A stretch of 53,070 nucleotides of DNA from Anaerolinea thermolimosa (GCF_001050195.2 NZ_DF967966.1:193643-246712), one strand, 5' to 3'. Counted from the stretch's first letter, positions 16,390 to 25,647 are shown. Numbers and translations are program-made. Notes: generated by a model not told the origin, from the sequence alone.

Positions 16390-18630
16390 ATGCGAAAAAT
16401 CTTCCCTTTTATTCGACGGTATACTCTGCCAATTCTGATCGCCATTTTGCTGTTGTTTGCCCAGGCTAACATCGATCTGAGCCTTCCCGATTATCTCTCG
16501 CGGATTGTCAATATTGGGATTCAGCAGGGCGGGGTAGATAGTCCCATTCCCGCGGCCATGCGCGCCACCACGCTGGAACATGCGGGTCTCTTTTTAACCC
16601 CGGCAGAAAAAAGCATTCTGGATGGGGCCTACCGGCGGGTGGACTCCTCTTCCCCTGATTATGCTGACCTGTTGAAGAAGTACCCCGCTCTGAACGGTGA
16701 TGCGGTGTACGTGCTTCAACCGCTTGACCAGGCTCAGAAAGACGCCCTGGCCCCCATCGCAGGACGGGCATTGATTACGCTTTCTTTTCTTGAACAGGTG
16801 CAGGCCGACCCTGCCCGGGCGGCAGCGCTGGGTCAGGGGCTGGGGTTTGACCTTTCGAAACTTCCCCCGGGCATGAACCTCCTGGATGTGCTGGGAAAGT
16901 TACCCGATGCCCAGCGCGCCCAGATGGTGGCGGCCATGAAGCAGCGGTTTGATACCCTGGGTGAAAGCATGATCACCCAGATGGGCATCGCGGCGGTAAA
17001 GGCAGAATATCAGGCGCTGGGGGTGGATACAGCCTCCATGCAGAATGGGTACATTCTGCGTACCGGCGGCTGGATGCTCCTGCTCACCCTCCTTTCGGTC
17101 ATTGCCACCGTCCTGGTGGGGTTGGTCTCAGCCAGGGTTGCGGCGGGTGTGGCGCGTGACCTGCGCGAAGCGGTATTTGTCCACGTCACCCGGTTTGCCC
17201 GCGCCGAGTTCGAAAAATTTTCCACGGCTTCGCTCATTACCCGCTCGACCAACGATGTGACACAGCTTCAGATGGTGACGATGATGATCATCCGCATGGT
17301 GTTCTACGCCCCCATCATCGGCATCGGGGGTATGATCCGTGCTCTGGATAAAGCCCCTTCCATGTGGTGGATCATTGCGGCCATGGTAGTCACCTTACTG
17401 GGGCTGGTGATTGGCGTCTTTTCTATCTCTCTGCCCAAATTCAAACTGATTCAGACGTTGATCGACAACCTGAACCGGGTGGTGCGCGAGAACCTGAGCG
17501 GGATGATGGTGGTGCGGGCCTTCAACCGCCAGGCTTACGAAGAAAAGCGGTTCGATAAAGCCAACCGCGACCTTACCCAGAACATGCTTTTCGTCAGCCG
17601 GGTGCTGGTGGTGATGATGCCGCTGATGATGTTCCTGATGAGCTCCATTTCGCTGCTGGTGGTCTGGGTGGGGGCGCATCAGGTGGCCGATGCCCGGATG
17701 CAGGTTGGCGACATGATGGCCTTCATGCAATACACCATGCAAATTTTCTTTGCCTTTATGATGATGTCGATGATGTTCATCATGCTGCCCCGCGCTTCGG
17801 CTTCGGCGGAACGGGTGGGTGAGGTGCTGGAGACCCGTCCAAGCATTGTGGATGTTCCGCCGCTGGAGCATTTTCCGGAGCCTTTCCGTGGAGAGGTGGA
17901 ATTTCGCCGGGTGAGCTTCCGCTACCCCGACGCCGAAGAGGATGTTCTGCATGACATTAACTTTGTGGCTCGTCCCGGCCAGACGACGGCTTTCATCGGT
18001 ACGACTGGCTCGGGCAAATCGACCATCGTCAACCTGATCCCGCGTTTTTACGACGTGACCGACGGCGCCATTCTGATCGATGGTGTGGATATCCGCCGGG
18101 TGCCGCAAAGCGAATTGCGCGCCCGGATCGGTTATGTTCCCCAGCGGAGCAATTTGTTTACCGGAACCATTGAAAGCAACCTGCGCCTGGGGAATGAAGA
18201 GGCAACCCCTGAAGAATTGCAGCTGGCGCTTGAAATTGCTCAGGCGGCGGAATTTGTGAACGAAAACCCGGATGGCCTGCAGGCCGAAATTTCACAGGGT
18301 GGAACCAATGTCTCGGGCGGGCAGCGTCAGCGCCTGGCCATTGCCCGCGCTCTGGTTAAACGCGCCCCCATTTATATCTTTGATGACAGCTTTTCAGCCC
18401 TGGACTATAAGACCGATGCGGCGTTGCGGCGCGCACTGAAGAAATATGTGGCCAATAGTACGGTGTTCATTGTTTCTCAACGTGTGGCGACGATTAAAAG
18501 CGCCGATCAGATCATCGTTCTGGATGAAGGCCGGGTGGTTGGCAAGGGAACGCACCGCGAGCTGATGGAAAGCTGTGAGGTTTATCGGGATATTGCTTTA
18601 TCGCAATTGAGCCAGGAGGAACTGGTATGA
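16390..18630 (+). CDS. ABC multidrug-type exporter half-transporter 1 (degenerate ATP site)
   Basis: 746 residues. TM1 (about 13-30) is followed by an unusually large extracytoplasmic insert of about 170 residues before TM2 (about 228-250). This long form is also known in clostridial exporters. The other transmembrane helices end near residue 475. The ATPase domain has Walker A GTTGSGKST (about 537), signature NVSGGQRQR and Walker B YIFDDSFSALD. The catalytic glutamate after Walker B is replaced by aspartate, so this half contributes the degenerate ATP site of a heterodimer. It overlaps by four bases the gene for the second half. Confidence 0.93.
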   Translation: MRKIFPFIRRYTLPILIAILLLFAQANIDLSLPDYLSRIVNIGIQQGGVDSPIPAAMRATTLEHAGLFLTPAEKSILDGAYRRVDSSSPDYADLLKKYPALNGDAVYVLQPLDQAQKDALAPIAGRALITLSFLEQVQADPARAAALGQGLGFDLSKLPPGMNLLDVLGKLPDAQRAQMVAAMKQRFDTLGESMITQMGIAAVKAEYQALGVDTASMQNGYILRTGGWMLLLTLLSVIATVLVGLVSARVAAGVARDLREAVFVHVTRFARAEFEKFSTASLITRSTNDVTQLQMVTMMIIRMVFYAPIIGIGGMIRALDKAPSMWWIIAAMVVTLLGLVIGVFSISLPKFKLIQTLIDNLNRVVRENLSGMMVVRAFNRQAYEEKRFDKANRDLTQNMLFVSRVLVVMMPLMMFLMSSISLLVVWVGAHQVADARMQVGDMMAFMQYTMQIFFAFMMMSMMFIMLPRASASAERVGEVLETRPSIVDVPPLEHFPEPFRGEVEFRRVSFRYPDAEEDVLHDINFVARPGQTTAFIGTTGSGKSTIVNLIPRFYDVTDGAILIDGVDIRRVPQSELRARIGYVPQRSNLFTGTIESNLRLGNEEATPEELQLALEIAQAAEFVNENPDGLQAEISQGGTNVSGGQRQRLAIARALVKRAPIYIFDDSFSALDYKTDAALRRALKKYVANSTVFIVSQRVATIKSADQIIVLDEGRVVGKGTHRELMESCEVYRDIALSQLSQEELV

Positions 18631-20549
18631 GCACACCTAACATGCACACTCCCACCCCCGGTGGCAACGGCAAAGGGCCGTCTGCCCCGCTACCCCCCAT
18701 GAAGGGGCGTCCCCCGATGGGCGGGATGATAGGCCGCGGCGGACCGATGGCGATGATGAAAGGAGAAACTGCACGCGATTTCAAAGGGACGATGCGGAAG
18801 CTGATTGCCTATCTCGGCCCGCATCGCATTGCCACGCTGGTGGTGCTTGTTCTGTCCATGGCCTCGACGGTGTTTTCTATCTTCGGGCCCAAGATTCTCG
18901 GGCAGGCCACGACCAAGCTTTTCGAAGGCGTGATGGGGCAAATTGCCGGAACTGGCAGTGGGATCGATTTCAACGCCATCGGACAGATTTTACTCACTGC
19001 CCTGGGCCTGTATGTGCTTTCGGCCATTCTTGCCTATGTTCAGGGCTGGGTGATGTCCGGGGTGTCGGTGCAGGTCACTTACCGCCTGCGCCGAGATATT
19101 GCCGAGAAGATCAACCGGATGCCCCTGCGTTATTTCGATGGCACCAACCATGGGGAGATCCTTTCGCGCATTACCAACGATGTGGATACGGTCAACCAGA
19201 CCCTTAGCCAGAGCCTTTCGCAGATCATCACATCGGTTACCACGGTGGTGGGGGTGCTGATCATGATGATCAGTATTTCATGGCAGATGACCCTCGTGGC
19301 GCTGTTGATCATCCCGCTTTCGCTGGTGATCGTTCAGTTCATTGTCAGCCGCTCTCAGCGTTATTTCCGCCAGCAGCAGGATTATCTCGGCCATGTTAAT
19401 GGTCACATCGAGGAGATGTTCGGCGGGCACGTGGAGGTGAAAGCCTTTAATGCCGAGAAACGGAGCATTGACAGGTTCAGCAGTCTGAACGCCACCCTGT
19501 ACAATACGGCGTGGAAATCACAGTTCCTCTCAGGGATTATGATGCCGATGATGGGGTTTGTAGGTAACCTGGGATACGTGGGGGTGGTCATTCTGGGTAG
19601 CTACCTGGCGGTGCGGAACCTGATCACGCTGGGAGACATTCAGGCGTTCATTCAATATGTGCGCTCGTTCACCCAGCCGATCACCCAGCTGGCAAACATT
19701 TCCAACGTGCTTCAGCAAACGGCGGCAGCGGCAGAACGCGTGTTTGAGTTCCTGGGAGAGGAAGAGGAAGTGCCCGAGGCCGAGAATCCGATTGTGCTTT
19801 CACACGTCGAAGGCCGGGTGGAGTTCCAGAATGTTTCTTTTGGGTACACCCCCGAGAAGATGGTGATTAAGAACTTTTCTACAAAGGTGGAGCCAGGAAT
19901 GCGCGTGGCAATTGTTGGGCCAACCGGGGCCGGGAAAACCACGCTGGTGAAACTGCTGATGCGTTTTTATGATGTGAACAGCGGCGCCATTCTGATTGAT
20001 GGTCACGATATTCGCAACTTCCGCCGCGCCGATCTCCGCTGTATGTTCGGGATGGTGTTGCAGGATACCTGGCTGTTCAACGGGACGATTATGGAGAACA
20101 TCCGGTACGGGAGTGACCAGGCCAGTGATGAAGAGGTGATTGCGGCGGCCAGAGCGGCTCACGCTGATTACTTCATCCGTTCCCTTCCGGGTGGCTACCA
20201 GATGGTGCTGAACGAAGAAACCAGCAACATCTCGGCCGGTCAGAAACAGCTGATCACCATCGCCCGGGCATTTTTGAATAACCCCGCCATGCTCATTTTA
20301 GATGAGGCGACCAGCTCGGTGGATACCCATACGGAGCTTCTCATCCAGCAGGCCATGCGCAATCTGATGCGCGGCCGCACCAGCTTCATCATTGCACACC
20401 GCCTTTCCACCATTCGAGATGCGGATTGGATCCTGGTGGTCAACGAAGGGGATATTGTCGAACAGGGTACGCACGATGCCCTTCTGGCGAAGGGCGGCTT
20501 CTACGCCGAGCTTTATAATAGCCAGTTCATACCGGTGGAAGCGGTGTAA
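18627..20549 (+). CDS. ABC multidrug-type exporter half-transporter 2 (canonical Walker B)
   Basis: 640 residues. A Gly/Pro/Met-rich N-terminal tail of about 45 residues precedes a six-helix transmembrane domain and the ATPase domain. Walker A is GPTGAGKTT (about 429), Walker B is MLILDEATSSVD with the catalytic Glu, and the switch His lies in FIIAHRLSTI. The signature reads NISAGQKQ instead of SGGQ. This half therefore has an intact Walker B but a weakened signature, complementary to its partner. Together they should form an asymmetric heterodimer like TM287/288 or LmrCD, exporting hydrophobic compounds or lipids under control of the MarR protein. Confidence 0.94.
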   Translation: MSTPNMHTPTPGGNGKGPSAPLPPMKGRPPMGGMIGRGGPMAMMKGETARDFKGTMRKLIAYLGPHRIATLVVLVLSMASTVFSIFGPKILGQATTKLFEGVMGQIAGTGSGIDFNAIGQILLTALGLYVLSAILAYVQGWVMSGVSVQVTYRLRRDIAEKINRMPLRYFDGTNHGEILSRITNDVDTVNQTLSQSLSQIITSVTTVVGVLIMMISISWQMTLVALLIIPLSLVIVQFIVSRSQRYFRQQQDYLGHVNGHIEEMFGGHVEVKAFNAEKRSIDRFSSLNATLYNTAWKSQFLSGIMMPMMGFVGNLGYVGVVILGSYLAVRNLITLGDIQAFIQYVRSFTQPITQLANISNVLQQTAAAAERVFEFLGEEEEVPEAENPIVLSHVEGRVEFQNVSFGYTPEKMVIKNFSTKVEPGMRVAIVGPTGAGKTTLVKLLMRFYDVNSGAILIDGHDIRNFRRADLRCMFGMVLQDTWLFNGTIMENIRYGSDQASDEEVIAAARAAHADYFIRSLPGGYQMVLNEETSNISAGQKQLITIARAFLNNPAMLILDEATSSVDTHTELLIQQAMRNLMRGRTSFIIAHRLSTIRDADWILVVNEGDIVEQGTHDALLAKGGFYAELYNSQFIPVEAV

Positions 20550-20574
20550 GCCCTCACCCGGCGGAGCGAGAAAG

Positions 20575-20611
20575 AAAGGGGTTGCCCGGCAGGTAAACGG
20601 GCAACCCCTTT
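20575..20611. terminator. Bidirectional intrinsic terminator
   Basis: A perfect 14-base stem AAAGGGGTTGCCCG / CGGGCAACCCCTTT with a nine-base loop lies between the convergent exporter gene and the metallo-hydrolase gene. A-rich and T-rich flanks on the two sides would allow termination in both directions. Confidence 0.85.
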
Positions 20612-21220
20612 TCAGGTCAACGGGTGGTCGAGGTCTCGGATGGGGCCGTGGGCGGGGTAGACCCGCTTTGCACCGCGGGCTCGCAAAAGCTTCCAGGAGT
20701 CCAGCGCGATGGGGTTGTCAAACGCATACGCTTCTAACGGGAGGTCACCCGTAAAAACCGCGCCGTTATCCAGGAGGAGGGAGACACAGTGCTCAGAATG
20801 CCCCGGGGTGTGGAGGATTTCACCGGCGATTCCGATCTGGTGGAGGAGCTGGCGGCTCTGACTGCATGGGATGACCACGTTTCCCTCCGGGGTGATCTCT
20901 ACAAAATGATCTGCGGGTTTGGTCCAGGTCTTCATCCGGGGGATGGCGCTCACCTGAACATCGAGCACCAGAAGGGGAACTCCCTCTCGTTTCAGCTCTT
21001 CGGCCAGGCCGGCGTGATCGATGTGGTAATGGGTGGCGAATGCATAGCGAATCTCGTGCAGGGGAATGCCCATCTTTTTGAGGTTCGCTTTCATGGTTCC
21101 GAGGGTTCCCGGCCAGCCAAGGTCCACAAGCAGGCGCGCGGTGCCCGCGCTCACCACCCAGTAATTGGTGGAACGATACCCGACGTTGACTATGGTCAGA
21201 GAAGAGGGATCTGTCATCAT
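20612..21220 (-). CDS. MBL-fold metallo-hydrolase
   Basis: 202 residues with the metallo-beta-lactamase fold. The metal-binding motif is THYHIDHAGL (HxHxDH), followed by HTPGHSEHC, FTGDLP with the bridging Asp, and VYPAHG with the last His. The domain is complete but short, like glyoxalase-II-type or general hydrolase members. The substrate cannot be told. Its start follows the stop of the upstream nucleotidyltransferase gene by 12 bases, so they may be co-transcribed. Confidence 0.9.
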   Translation of the reverse strand: MMTDPSSLTIVNVGYRSTNYWVVSAGTARLLVDLGWPGTLGTMKANLKKMGIPLHEIRYAFATHYHIDHAGLAEELKREGVPLLVLDVQVSAIPRMKTWTKPADHFVEITPEGNVVIPCSQSRQLLHQIGIAGEILHTPGHSEHCVSLLLDNGAVFTGDLPLEAYAFDNPIALDSWKLLRARGAKRVYPAHGPIRDLDHPLT

Positions 21221-21232
21221 ACCGCACTGTGC

Positions 21233-22117
21233 TTATATTTGAAATTTAGGCTCGTAGTGGACGCCGGGGAGAGTTGTGACGCTCCGCCAGAGAGCTTCCA
21301 TTTGATGAACGCTCCGGGTGAGCTCCGCCACGCTAAGGCCTGGGTGAGCCAGAATTTGCTGGAGCTGTTCAAGGTAACCGGAGGGCAGAAGGGGAAAGCC
21401 AGCAATGACCTCCATGACTTTCTTATCGCGGATGAAATAACGCTCGTTGAGCGCAAAGAGCGCCTGCGTCAGATTCGAGGCCGCCCGGGTGAGGCACCCC
21501 ACCGTGTTGTATACGTCTCCCTGAGAGGCGAACCCCTGCGCATGGAGCAGGGTAAATTCGACCGCCCAGAGGGAATCGGCGAGAATTTTTTGTTTTAACT
21601 TCGGCGGGTAAACCGCAACCTGGCGCTTGAGTTCGGCGATCAGCGATTCGGGGTCGAAGAGGGGAATGCAGATGTGGGTTTCGGCCAGGTAGATCACGCT
21701 GTAGAAGCCATAGGTGGGTTGCTGGTCGTAATCGTGCCGGATCAGCCCCTGGTGCGCCTCGGCAATGGTGCGTTGTACCTGCTCCAGGTTGCGGTAGAGA
21801 AAGTCAACCTTGCCCTGAGGGGTGTGAACCCAGGCGCCCCCGTTCACCCAAGCCCCCCATTCATAAAAATCCGTGACAGTTACCGCTTCGCGGGTGGAAA
21901 CATCTTCGGCGATCCGGCGGATTTCGTCGATGGAAAAAGGCCGCTCTTCGGAGTAATACAGGCCGATATCCAGATCGGAGGCTTCATGGTGGGTGCCGCT
22001 GGCGTATGAGCCGCCCAGGACGATGGCCTTTATCCCTTCGATCTGGCTGAGCTGGCCTACCAGCTTTTCGAGCAGGGCTTGTTTGGGTTCGGGGAGAGCA
22101 GAAGGATGGTTGAGCAT
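21233..22117 (-). CDS. Nucleotidyltransferase-domain protein (Pol beta fold) with C-terminal helical region
   Basis: 294 residues. The nucleotidyltransferase motif GGSYASGTHHEASDLDIGL (about residues 36-54) has the G-S pair and the two metal-binding Asp. The C-terminal half, about residues 150-290, looks helical and could be a substrate-binding domain like those of aminoglycoside nucleotidyltransferases or minimal NTase/HEPN pairs. It transfers a nucleotide to an unknown acceptor. No clear Shine-Dalgarno precedes the ATG; a TAGAAT sits about 15 bases before it. Two further nucleotidyltransferases lie at 47.7 and 48.7 kb. Confidence 0.8.
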   Translation of the reverse strand: MLNHPSALPEPKQALLEKLVGQLSQIEGIKAIVLGGSYASGTHHEASDLDIGLYYSEERPFSIDEIRRIAEDVSTREAVTVTDFYEWGAWVNGGAWVHTPQGKVDFLYRNLEQVQRTIAEAHQGLIRHDYDQQPTYGFYSVIYLAETHICIPLFDPESLIAELKRQVAVYPPKLKQKILADSLWAVEFTLLHAQGFASQGDVYNTVGCLTRAASNLTQALFALNERYFIRDKKVMEVIAGFPLLPSGYLEQLQQILAHPGLSVAELTRSVHQMEALWRSVTTLPGVHYEPKFQI

Positions 22118-22154
22118 ACGACAGACAGGTTGATTCTATCTTACCGAACAACGC

Positions 22155-22190
22155 GCTGGCTCCACCGTGCCTTTGTACCGGGGAGCCAGC
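22155..22190. terminator. Hairpin downstream of the 112-residue gene
   Basis: A perfect 9-base stem GCTGGCTCC / GGAGCCAGC encloses an 18-base loop between the genes ending at 22235 and starting at 22117 (both minus strand). There is no T-tract, so it may be a weak terminator or a transcript-end stabiliser. Confidence 0.35.
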
Positions 22191-22234
22191 ACACAGGTCT
22201 CAGTGGTTAAATAACGTAATGACCTGACCCTGTT

Positions 22235-22573
22235 TTAGAAGGGCCGCCGACCAGTTTTCGGCTTTTCCACCCTGAAGCGATTCTCTTCCAGCGGTTCAAG
22301 TACCACCGAGGGCGGGTTGCCCCGCGCCCAGGGAGCAAGGCCGTTCCGACGCAGCCACCGCCCCAGTGCCTGGCTCATCAACTCGCATCCTTCTTCGCTC
22401 CAGAAAGCCTCTTCGAGTTTCACCTCTTCAGGCCGTGGCTCTCCTTCCACTTCCAGTAAAATCGAAGTCCATTCCTTCTTAAAAAAGGCATCCCGGTCTT
22501 CCGGGCTTACCCGAAAGCCATACCCTTTTCCATTGCGGCTGTGTGCTCCGTTATTCCACGCTTTGACAATCAT
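22235..22573 (-). CDS. Conserved-looking small protein of unknown function
   Basis: 112 residues; not recognised. The frame has an excellent GAAAGGAGTG ribosome binding site eight bases before the ATG and a TACAAT about 42 bases upstream, so it is very likely expressed. It begins MIVKAWNNGAHSRNGKGYGF, is rich in charged and aromatic residues (FFKKEW, AFWSEEGCELM), and ends in a basic tail. It has no membrane segment or signal peptide and should be cytoplasmic. It stands 143 bases after btuD, probably as its own transcription unit. The repeated K/G/N pattern at the start might contact nucleic acid, but this is a guess. Confidence 0.7.
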   Translation of the reverse strand: MIVKAWNNGAHSRNGKGYGFRVSPEDRDAFFKKEWTSILLEVEGEPRPEEVKLEEAFWSEEGCELMSQALGRWLRRNGLAPWARGNPPSVVLEPLEENRFRVEKPKTGRRPF

Positions 22574-22716
22574 AATGCACTCCTTTCGCGGATAACCCGA
22601 AGTACTCTTTCCGATTGTACCTCAAATCTCCCGGAGACATCCGCCGGGGGGATTCGGGTACATTCCCCTTCGGTGATCGTTTCCGCGCTTTCCCCCTGGA
22701 ATGGCCCGACGCCGGT

Positions 22717-23541
22717 TTATAACACCGTAGGCAGGATAATTGGGCGTCCGCCCCGTTCACTGCGGATGCGCTGCAACGGCACGTGGTACACCTGGCTCAG
22801 CAGTTCCGGTTCGAGCACCATCTCCGGTGTTCCCAGGGCCTTGATTTCCCCTTCCACCAGCAGGCACAGGCGGTCGGCATAGCGGCTGATCAGGTTCAGG
22901 TCGTGCAGGGTCATCACCACCGTCAGCCCCTCACGCTTTGCCAGGTCGGCCACGGCGTCCAGCAGGCTGATCTGATACTGCAGGTCGAGGTGGGTGGTGG
23001 GTTCATCGAGCAACAGCAAAGGGGCTTCCTGCGCCAGCGCCCGCGCCAGCAACAGGCGTTGTTGCTCCCCGCCCGAAAGGTCTCCCAGGCGTCGGTCGGC
23101 CAGATCCAGCACGTGTGCGCGTTCCATAGCACGCCGCACACCCTGCCAGTCGCGTGCCGAAAACTGCCCCAGCCAGTTCAGGTAGGGAGTGCGCCCCAGC
23201 TGTACCATCTCCTGGCCGGTGAAGGCTGGCGGCAGGTTGCGAGCCTGGGGCACCACGGCTACCAGGCGAGCGCGCTCCTGTTCGTTCAGGTGGCGGACGT
23301 CTCTTCCGGCGATCCAGACCTCACCCCCGGCGATCTCTACCACCCCGCTCAACGCCCGGATCAGCGTGGTCTTCCCGGCGCCGTTCGGGCCGATTACCCC
23401 GAACACCTCTCCCCGCTCCACACTGAAAGAAACGCCCTTAAGCGCCCGTCTTTCTCCGTAGCGCACCTCTAGCGCTTCCACCCTGAGCATCGGGGTGGTT
23501 TGCATCTCCACCGGGTAGTTCCCGTTTCGGCGTTTCCACAT
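22717..23541 (-). CDS. btuD: Cobalamin/heme-type ABC transporter ATP-binding protein
   Basis: 274 residues from an ATG at 23541, preferred over an in-frame GTG at 23553 because AAGGTGAGG is correctly spaced. Walker A is GPNGAGKTT, signature LSGGEQQRLLLARAL, Walker B LLLLDEPTTHLD, and the H-loop lies in MTLHDLN. The whole is characteristic of the FecE/HmuV/BtuD group. It follows the permease gene closely and ends the riboswitch-controlled operon, so it most likely energises vitamin B12 uptake. Family members for iron-siderophore uptake look the same; the riboswitch decides in favour of corrinoids. Confidence 0.9.
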   Translation of the reverse strand: MWKRRNGNYPVEMQTTPMLRVEALEVRYGERRALKGVSFSVERGEVFGVIGPNGAGKTTLIRALSGVVEIAGGEVWIAGRDVRHLNEQERARLVAVVPQARNLPPAFTGQEMVQLGRTPYLNWLGQFSARDWQGVRRAMERAHVLDLADRRLGDLSGGEQQRLLLARALAQEAPLLLLDEPTTHLDLQYQISLLDAVADLAKREGLTVVMTLHDLNLISRYADRLCLLVEGEIKALGTPEMVLEPELLSQVYHVPLQRIRSERGGRPIILPTVL

Positions 23542-23556
23542 TTTCCACCTCACCTT

Positions 23557-24576
23557 TTACCAGTACGCCTGACTGCGCGCCCGGCGTAAGATCCAGAGGA
23601 AAAACGGCGCACCTGCAAGCGCAGTGATGATGCCCACCGGCAATTCCTGCGGGGCCAATACCACCCGCGCCAGAACATCTGCGGTCAGTAAAACTGCCGC
23701 ACCGCCCAGCGCCGAAAGCGGCAGAATCCGCCGATAATCGCTCCCCCAGATAAACCGCACCACATGCGGCACAATCAACCCGATAAACCCGATGATCCCC
23801 GCGAAAGAAACCGCCGCGGCTGTGGCCAACGAAGCTGCTACCACCACAATCAAGCGTGCTCTTTCCACAGGCAGACCCAGTTGTTTGGCCTGATCATCTC
23901 CAAACTGAAACACATTCAACGCATGTCCGGTGGTCATCAAGACCGACAGACCCACTCCCACATACGGCAACATCGCCAGAACCGGCGGCCAGCCGCTCAT
24001 CGAAGCCCCGCCCAGTATCCATGCCAGGGCGCGACGCACCTCATTGACCGATACCAGCATGAGGAAAGAAGTGGCAGCCGTGGCAAATGAGCTCACCGCC
24101 ACCCCCGCCAGGATTAAATTGGTGGTGGGAACACTGCGCCCCACCCTCGCCAGCTGATACACCACCCAGACCGTCAACAGTGCCCCCAGGAACGCCGCCG
24201 CCGGAACCGCGAACAGGTGTCCCTGAAGCGCCCCCACGCTCATCGCGATCACAGCCCCCAGGCCCGCTCCCGAAGCCACCCCAACCAGGTAGGGGTCTGC
24301 CAGCGGGTTGCGGAACAGTCCCTGATAGGCGGCGCCACTGCCTGCCAGACCGGCTCCGGCCAGTGCCATCAGCAGGGTACGGGGCAGGCGCAGGCCGAAG
24401 AGGATCACATCGAAGGGGCGCAGGGCTTCTTCGGGCGGCAAACCACGCAGATGGGCGATCAGCAATTCTACCAGCGCCCCCAGGGGGATGAACACGCTGC
24501 CCACGGCCGCAGAGAGGAGGAGTGCGGCACCCAGGACGAGAAGCAGGATCAGATACGGGCGGGCAGCGTGTTTCAT
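23557..24576 (-). CDS. btuC: FecCD-family ABC permease for corrinoid uptake
   Basis: 339 residues from the ATG at 24576 (GGAAAAGG upstream; a longer TTG frame is unlikely). It has about ten hydrophobic segments and the family signatures LRLPRTLLMALAGAGLAGSG near the start, GVASGAGLGA, and GIIGFIGLIVPHVVRFIWG near the C-terminus, the region that docks to the ATPase. It forms the membrane channel for the corrinoid delivered by the lipoprotein encoded just upstream. Confidence 0.93.
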   Translation of the reverse strand: MKHAARPYLILLLVLGAALLLSAAVGSVFIPLGALVELLIAHLRGLPPEEALRPFDVILFGLRLPRTLLMALAGAGLAGSGAAYQGLFRNPLADPYLVGVASGAGLGAVIAMSVGALQGHLFAVPAAAFLGALLTVWVVYQLARVGRSVPTTNLILAGVAVSSFATAATSFLMLVSVNEVRRALAWILGGASMSGWPPVLAMLPYVGVGLSVLMTTGHALNVFQFGDDQAKQLGLPVERARLIVVVAASLATAAAVSFAGIIGFIGLIVPHVVRFIWGSDYRRILPLSALGGAAVLLTADVLARVVLAPQELPVGIITALAGAPFFLWILRRARSQAYW

Positions 24577-24639
24577 CACACCTTTTCCTTCGCCGCGCGG
24601 CGGCCAGTACCGCACAGCGCTGAAAAACAAGAGAGAACG

Positions 24640-25647
24640 TTACTTCAGTTCACCGGCCAGTTCGGGGTGGAACACCTTGACCAGCTCCACCAGTCCGTCC
24701 ACCAGGCGCGGCCCGGGGCGGCTGACCAGATCATCGTTGAACGGGTAAACCCGGTTTTCCTTAACCGCTTTGATGGCGTTCCAGCCGGGGCGCTGGGCTA
24801 CCTGTTCAGGGGTTACCCCACCGTAGAGCGCATCTCCCAGCAGGATAATATCCGGATTCTGCACGATCAATTCTTCCTGGCTGATCTGTGCCCAGGATCC
24901 TTCCAGGCTCGCCCCAAGGTTTCGCCCGCCTGCCAGGCCGATCAGCAGATCAATGAATGTGCCGGGGCCACTCGTCCAGGGTTTGGCCGGGTCGGTGGCA
25001 TCCAGCTCGTAAAAGACCAGGGGTTTGCTTGCGGCTTTGGCGGCCACTTCGAGGGCCTTCTTTTCACGCGCCTGCAGCTGGTTCACCAGCTCTCGGGCTT
25101 CTTTTTCGCGCCCGGTGGCTTTGCCTACCAGTTCCAGATTGGCGTACATTTCAGCCAGGGTGGTGGGGTTGGGCACCACCAGAACTTTCAACCCCAGGTC
25201 CTGGATTCCCTTGAGTACTTCGGGGGCAGTCAGGGGAGAGGCCAGCACCAGGTCGGGCTTCAGGCTTACCATTTTTTCCAGGTCGTACTTTCCCATGTTC
25301 CCGCCCACCGAAGGCAGCGATTGAGTTTCTTCCGGGTAGTTTGAGAAGTCTTCCCTGGCCACCACCTGTGAACCTGCACCGATGGCGAAGAGAATCTCAG
25401 TGTTTGAGGGGGCCAGCGAAACTATCCGCTGCACTGGTGCGGGCAGACTGACCTCTCCCCCCGTGCCGTCGGGCAGAACGATGGGTTCGGAAGTCGGTGT
25501 AGCCGTGGGTACCAGGGGAGTTGGGGTAACTGTTGGCTCAGCAAGGGTGGGGGTAGCCGTGGGCGCCAGCGGGGTGGCCGGGGCGCAGGCTGCCAGGAAC
25601 ATCGCTAAAAGCACCAGCAGATTCAGGAATTTCAACGTCCGTTTCAT
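24640..25647 (-). CDS. btuF: Corrinoid-binding lipoprotein of the ABC importer
   Basis: 335 residues from the ATG at 25647; a longer frame to 25866 would run into the riboswitch. Residues 1-20 are a lipoprotein signal peptide with lipobox LAAC and lipidated Cys21. A T/P/A/V-rich linker of about 40 residues tethers the binding domain to the membrane. The two-lobed helical-backbone fold of the BtuF/FhuD class follows (PQRIVSLAPSNTEILFAIGA, VGGNMGKYDLEKMVSLKPDL, then PSVGG-type loops). It captures corrinoid outside the cell and hands it to the BtuC-like permease. First gene of the operon behind a cobalamin riboswitch. Confidence 0.92.
   Translation of the reverse strand: MKRTLKFLNLLVLLAMFLAACAPATPLAPTATPTLAEPTVTPTPLVPTATPTSEPIVLPDGTGGEVSLPAPVQRIVSLAPSNTEILFAIGAGSQVVAREDFSNYPEETQSLPSVGGNMGKYDLEKMVSLKPDLVLASPLTAPEVLKGIQDLGLKVLVVPNPTTLAEMYANLELVGKATGREKEARELVNQLQAREKKALEVAAKAASKPLVFYELDATDPAKPWTSGPGTFIDLLIGLAGGRNLGASLEGSWAQISQEELIVQNPDIILLGDALYGGVTPEQVAQRPGWNAIKAVKENRVYPFNDDLVSRPGPRLVDGLVELVKVFHPELAGELK

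Noticed and set aside
22155-22190. Dispersed repeat sharing GAGCCAGC/GCTGGCTC arms with 1787-1886
   Set aside because: The 8-mer also occurs inside coding regions (for instance near 13873 and 16239), and flanks are unrelated; probably chance in this composition.
24217-25344. 375-codon plus-strand frame opposite btuC and btuF
   Set aside because: Shadow frame in GC-rich DNA, rich in H/Q/G/R without recognisable domains; the minus-strand genes are certain.
25490-25580. Short tandem-like repeat (apparent CRISPR or minisatellite)
   Set aside because: It is the coding sequence of the T/P/A/V-rich linker of the btuF lipoprotein.
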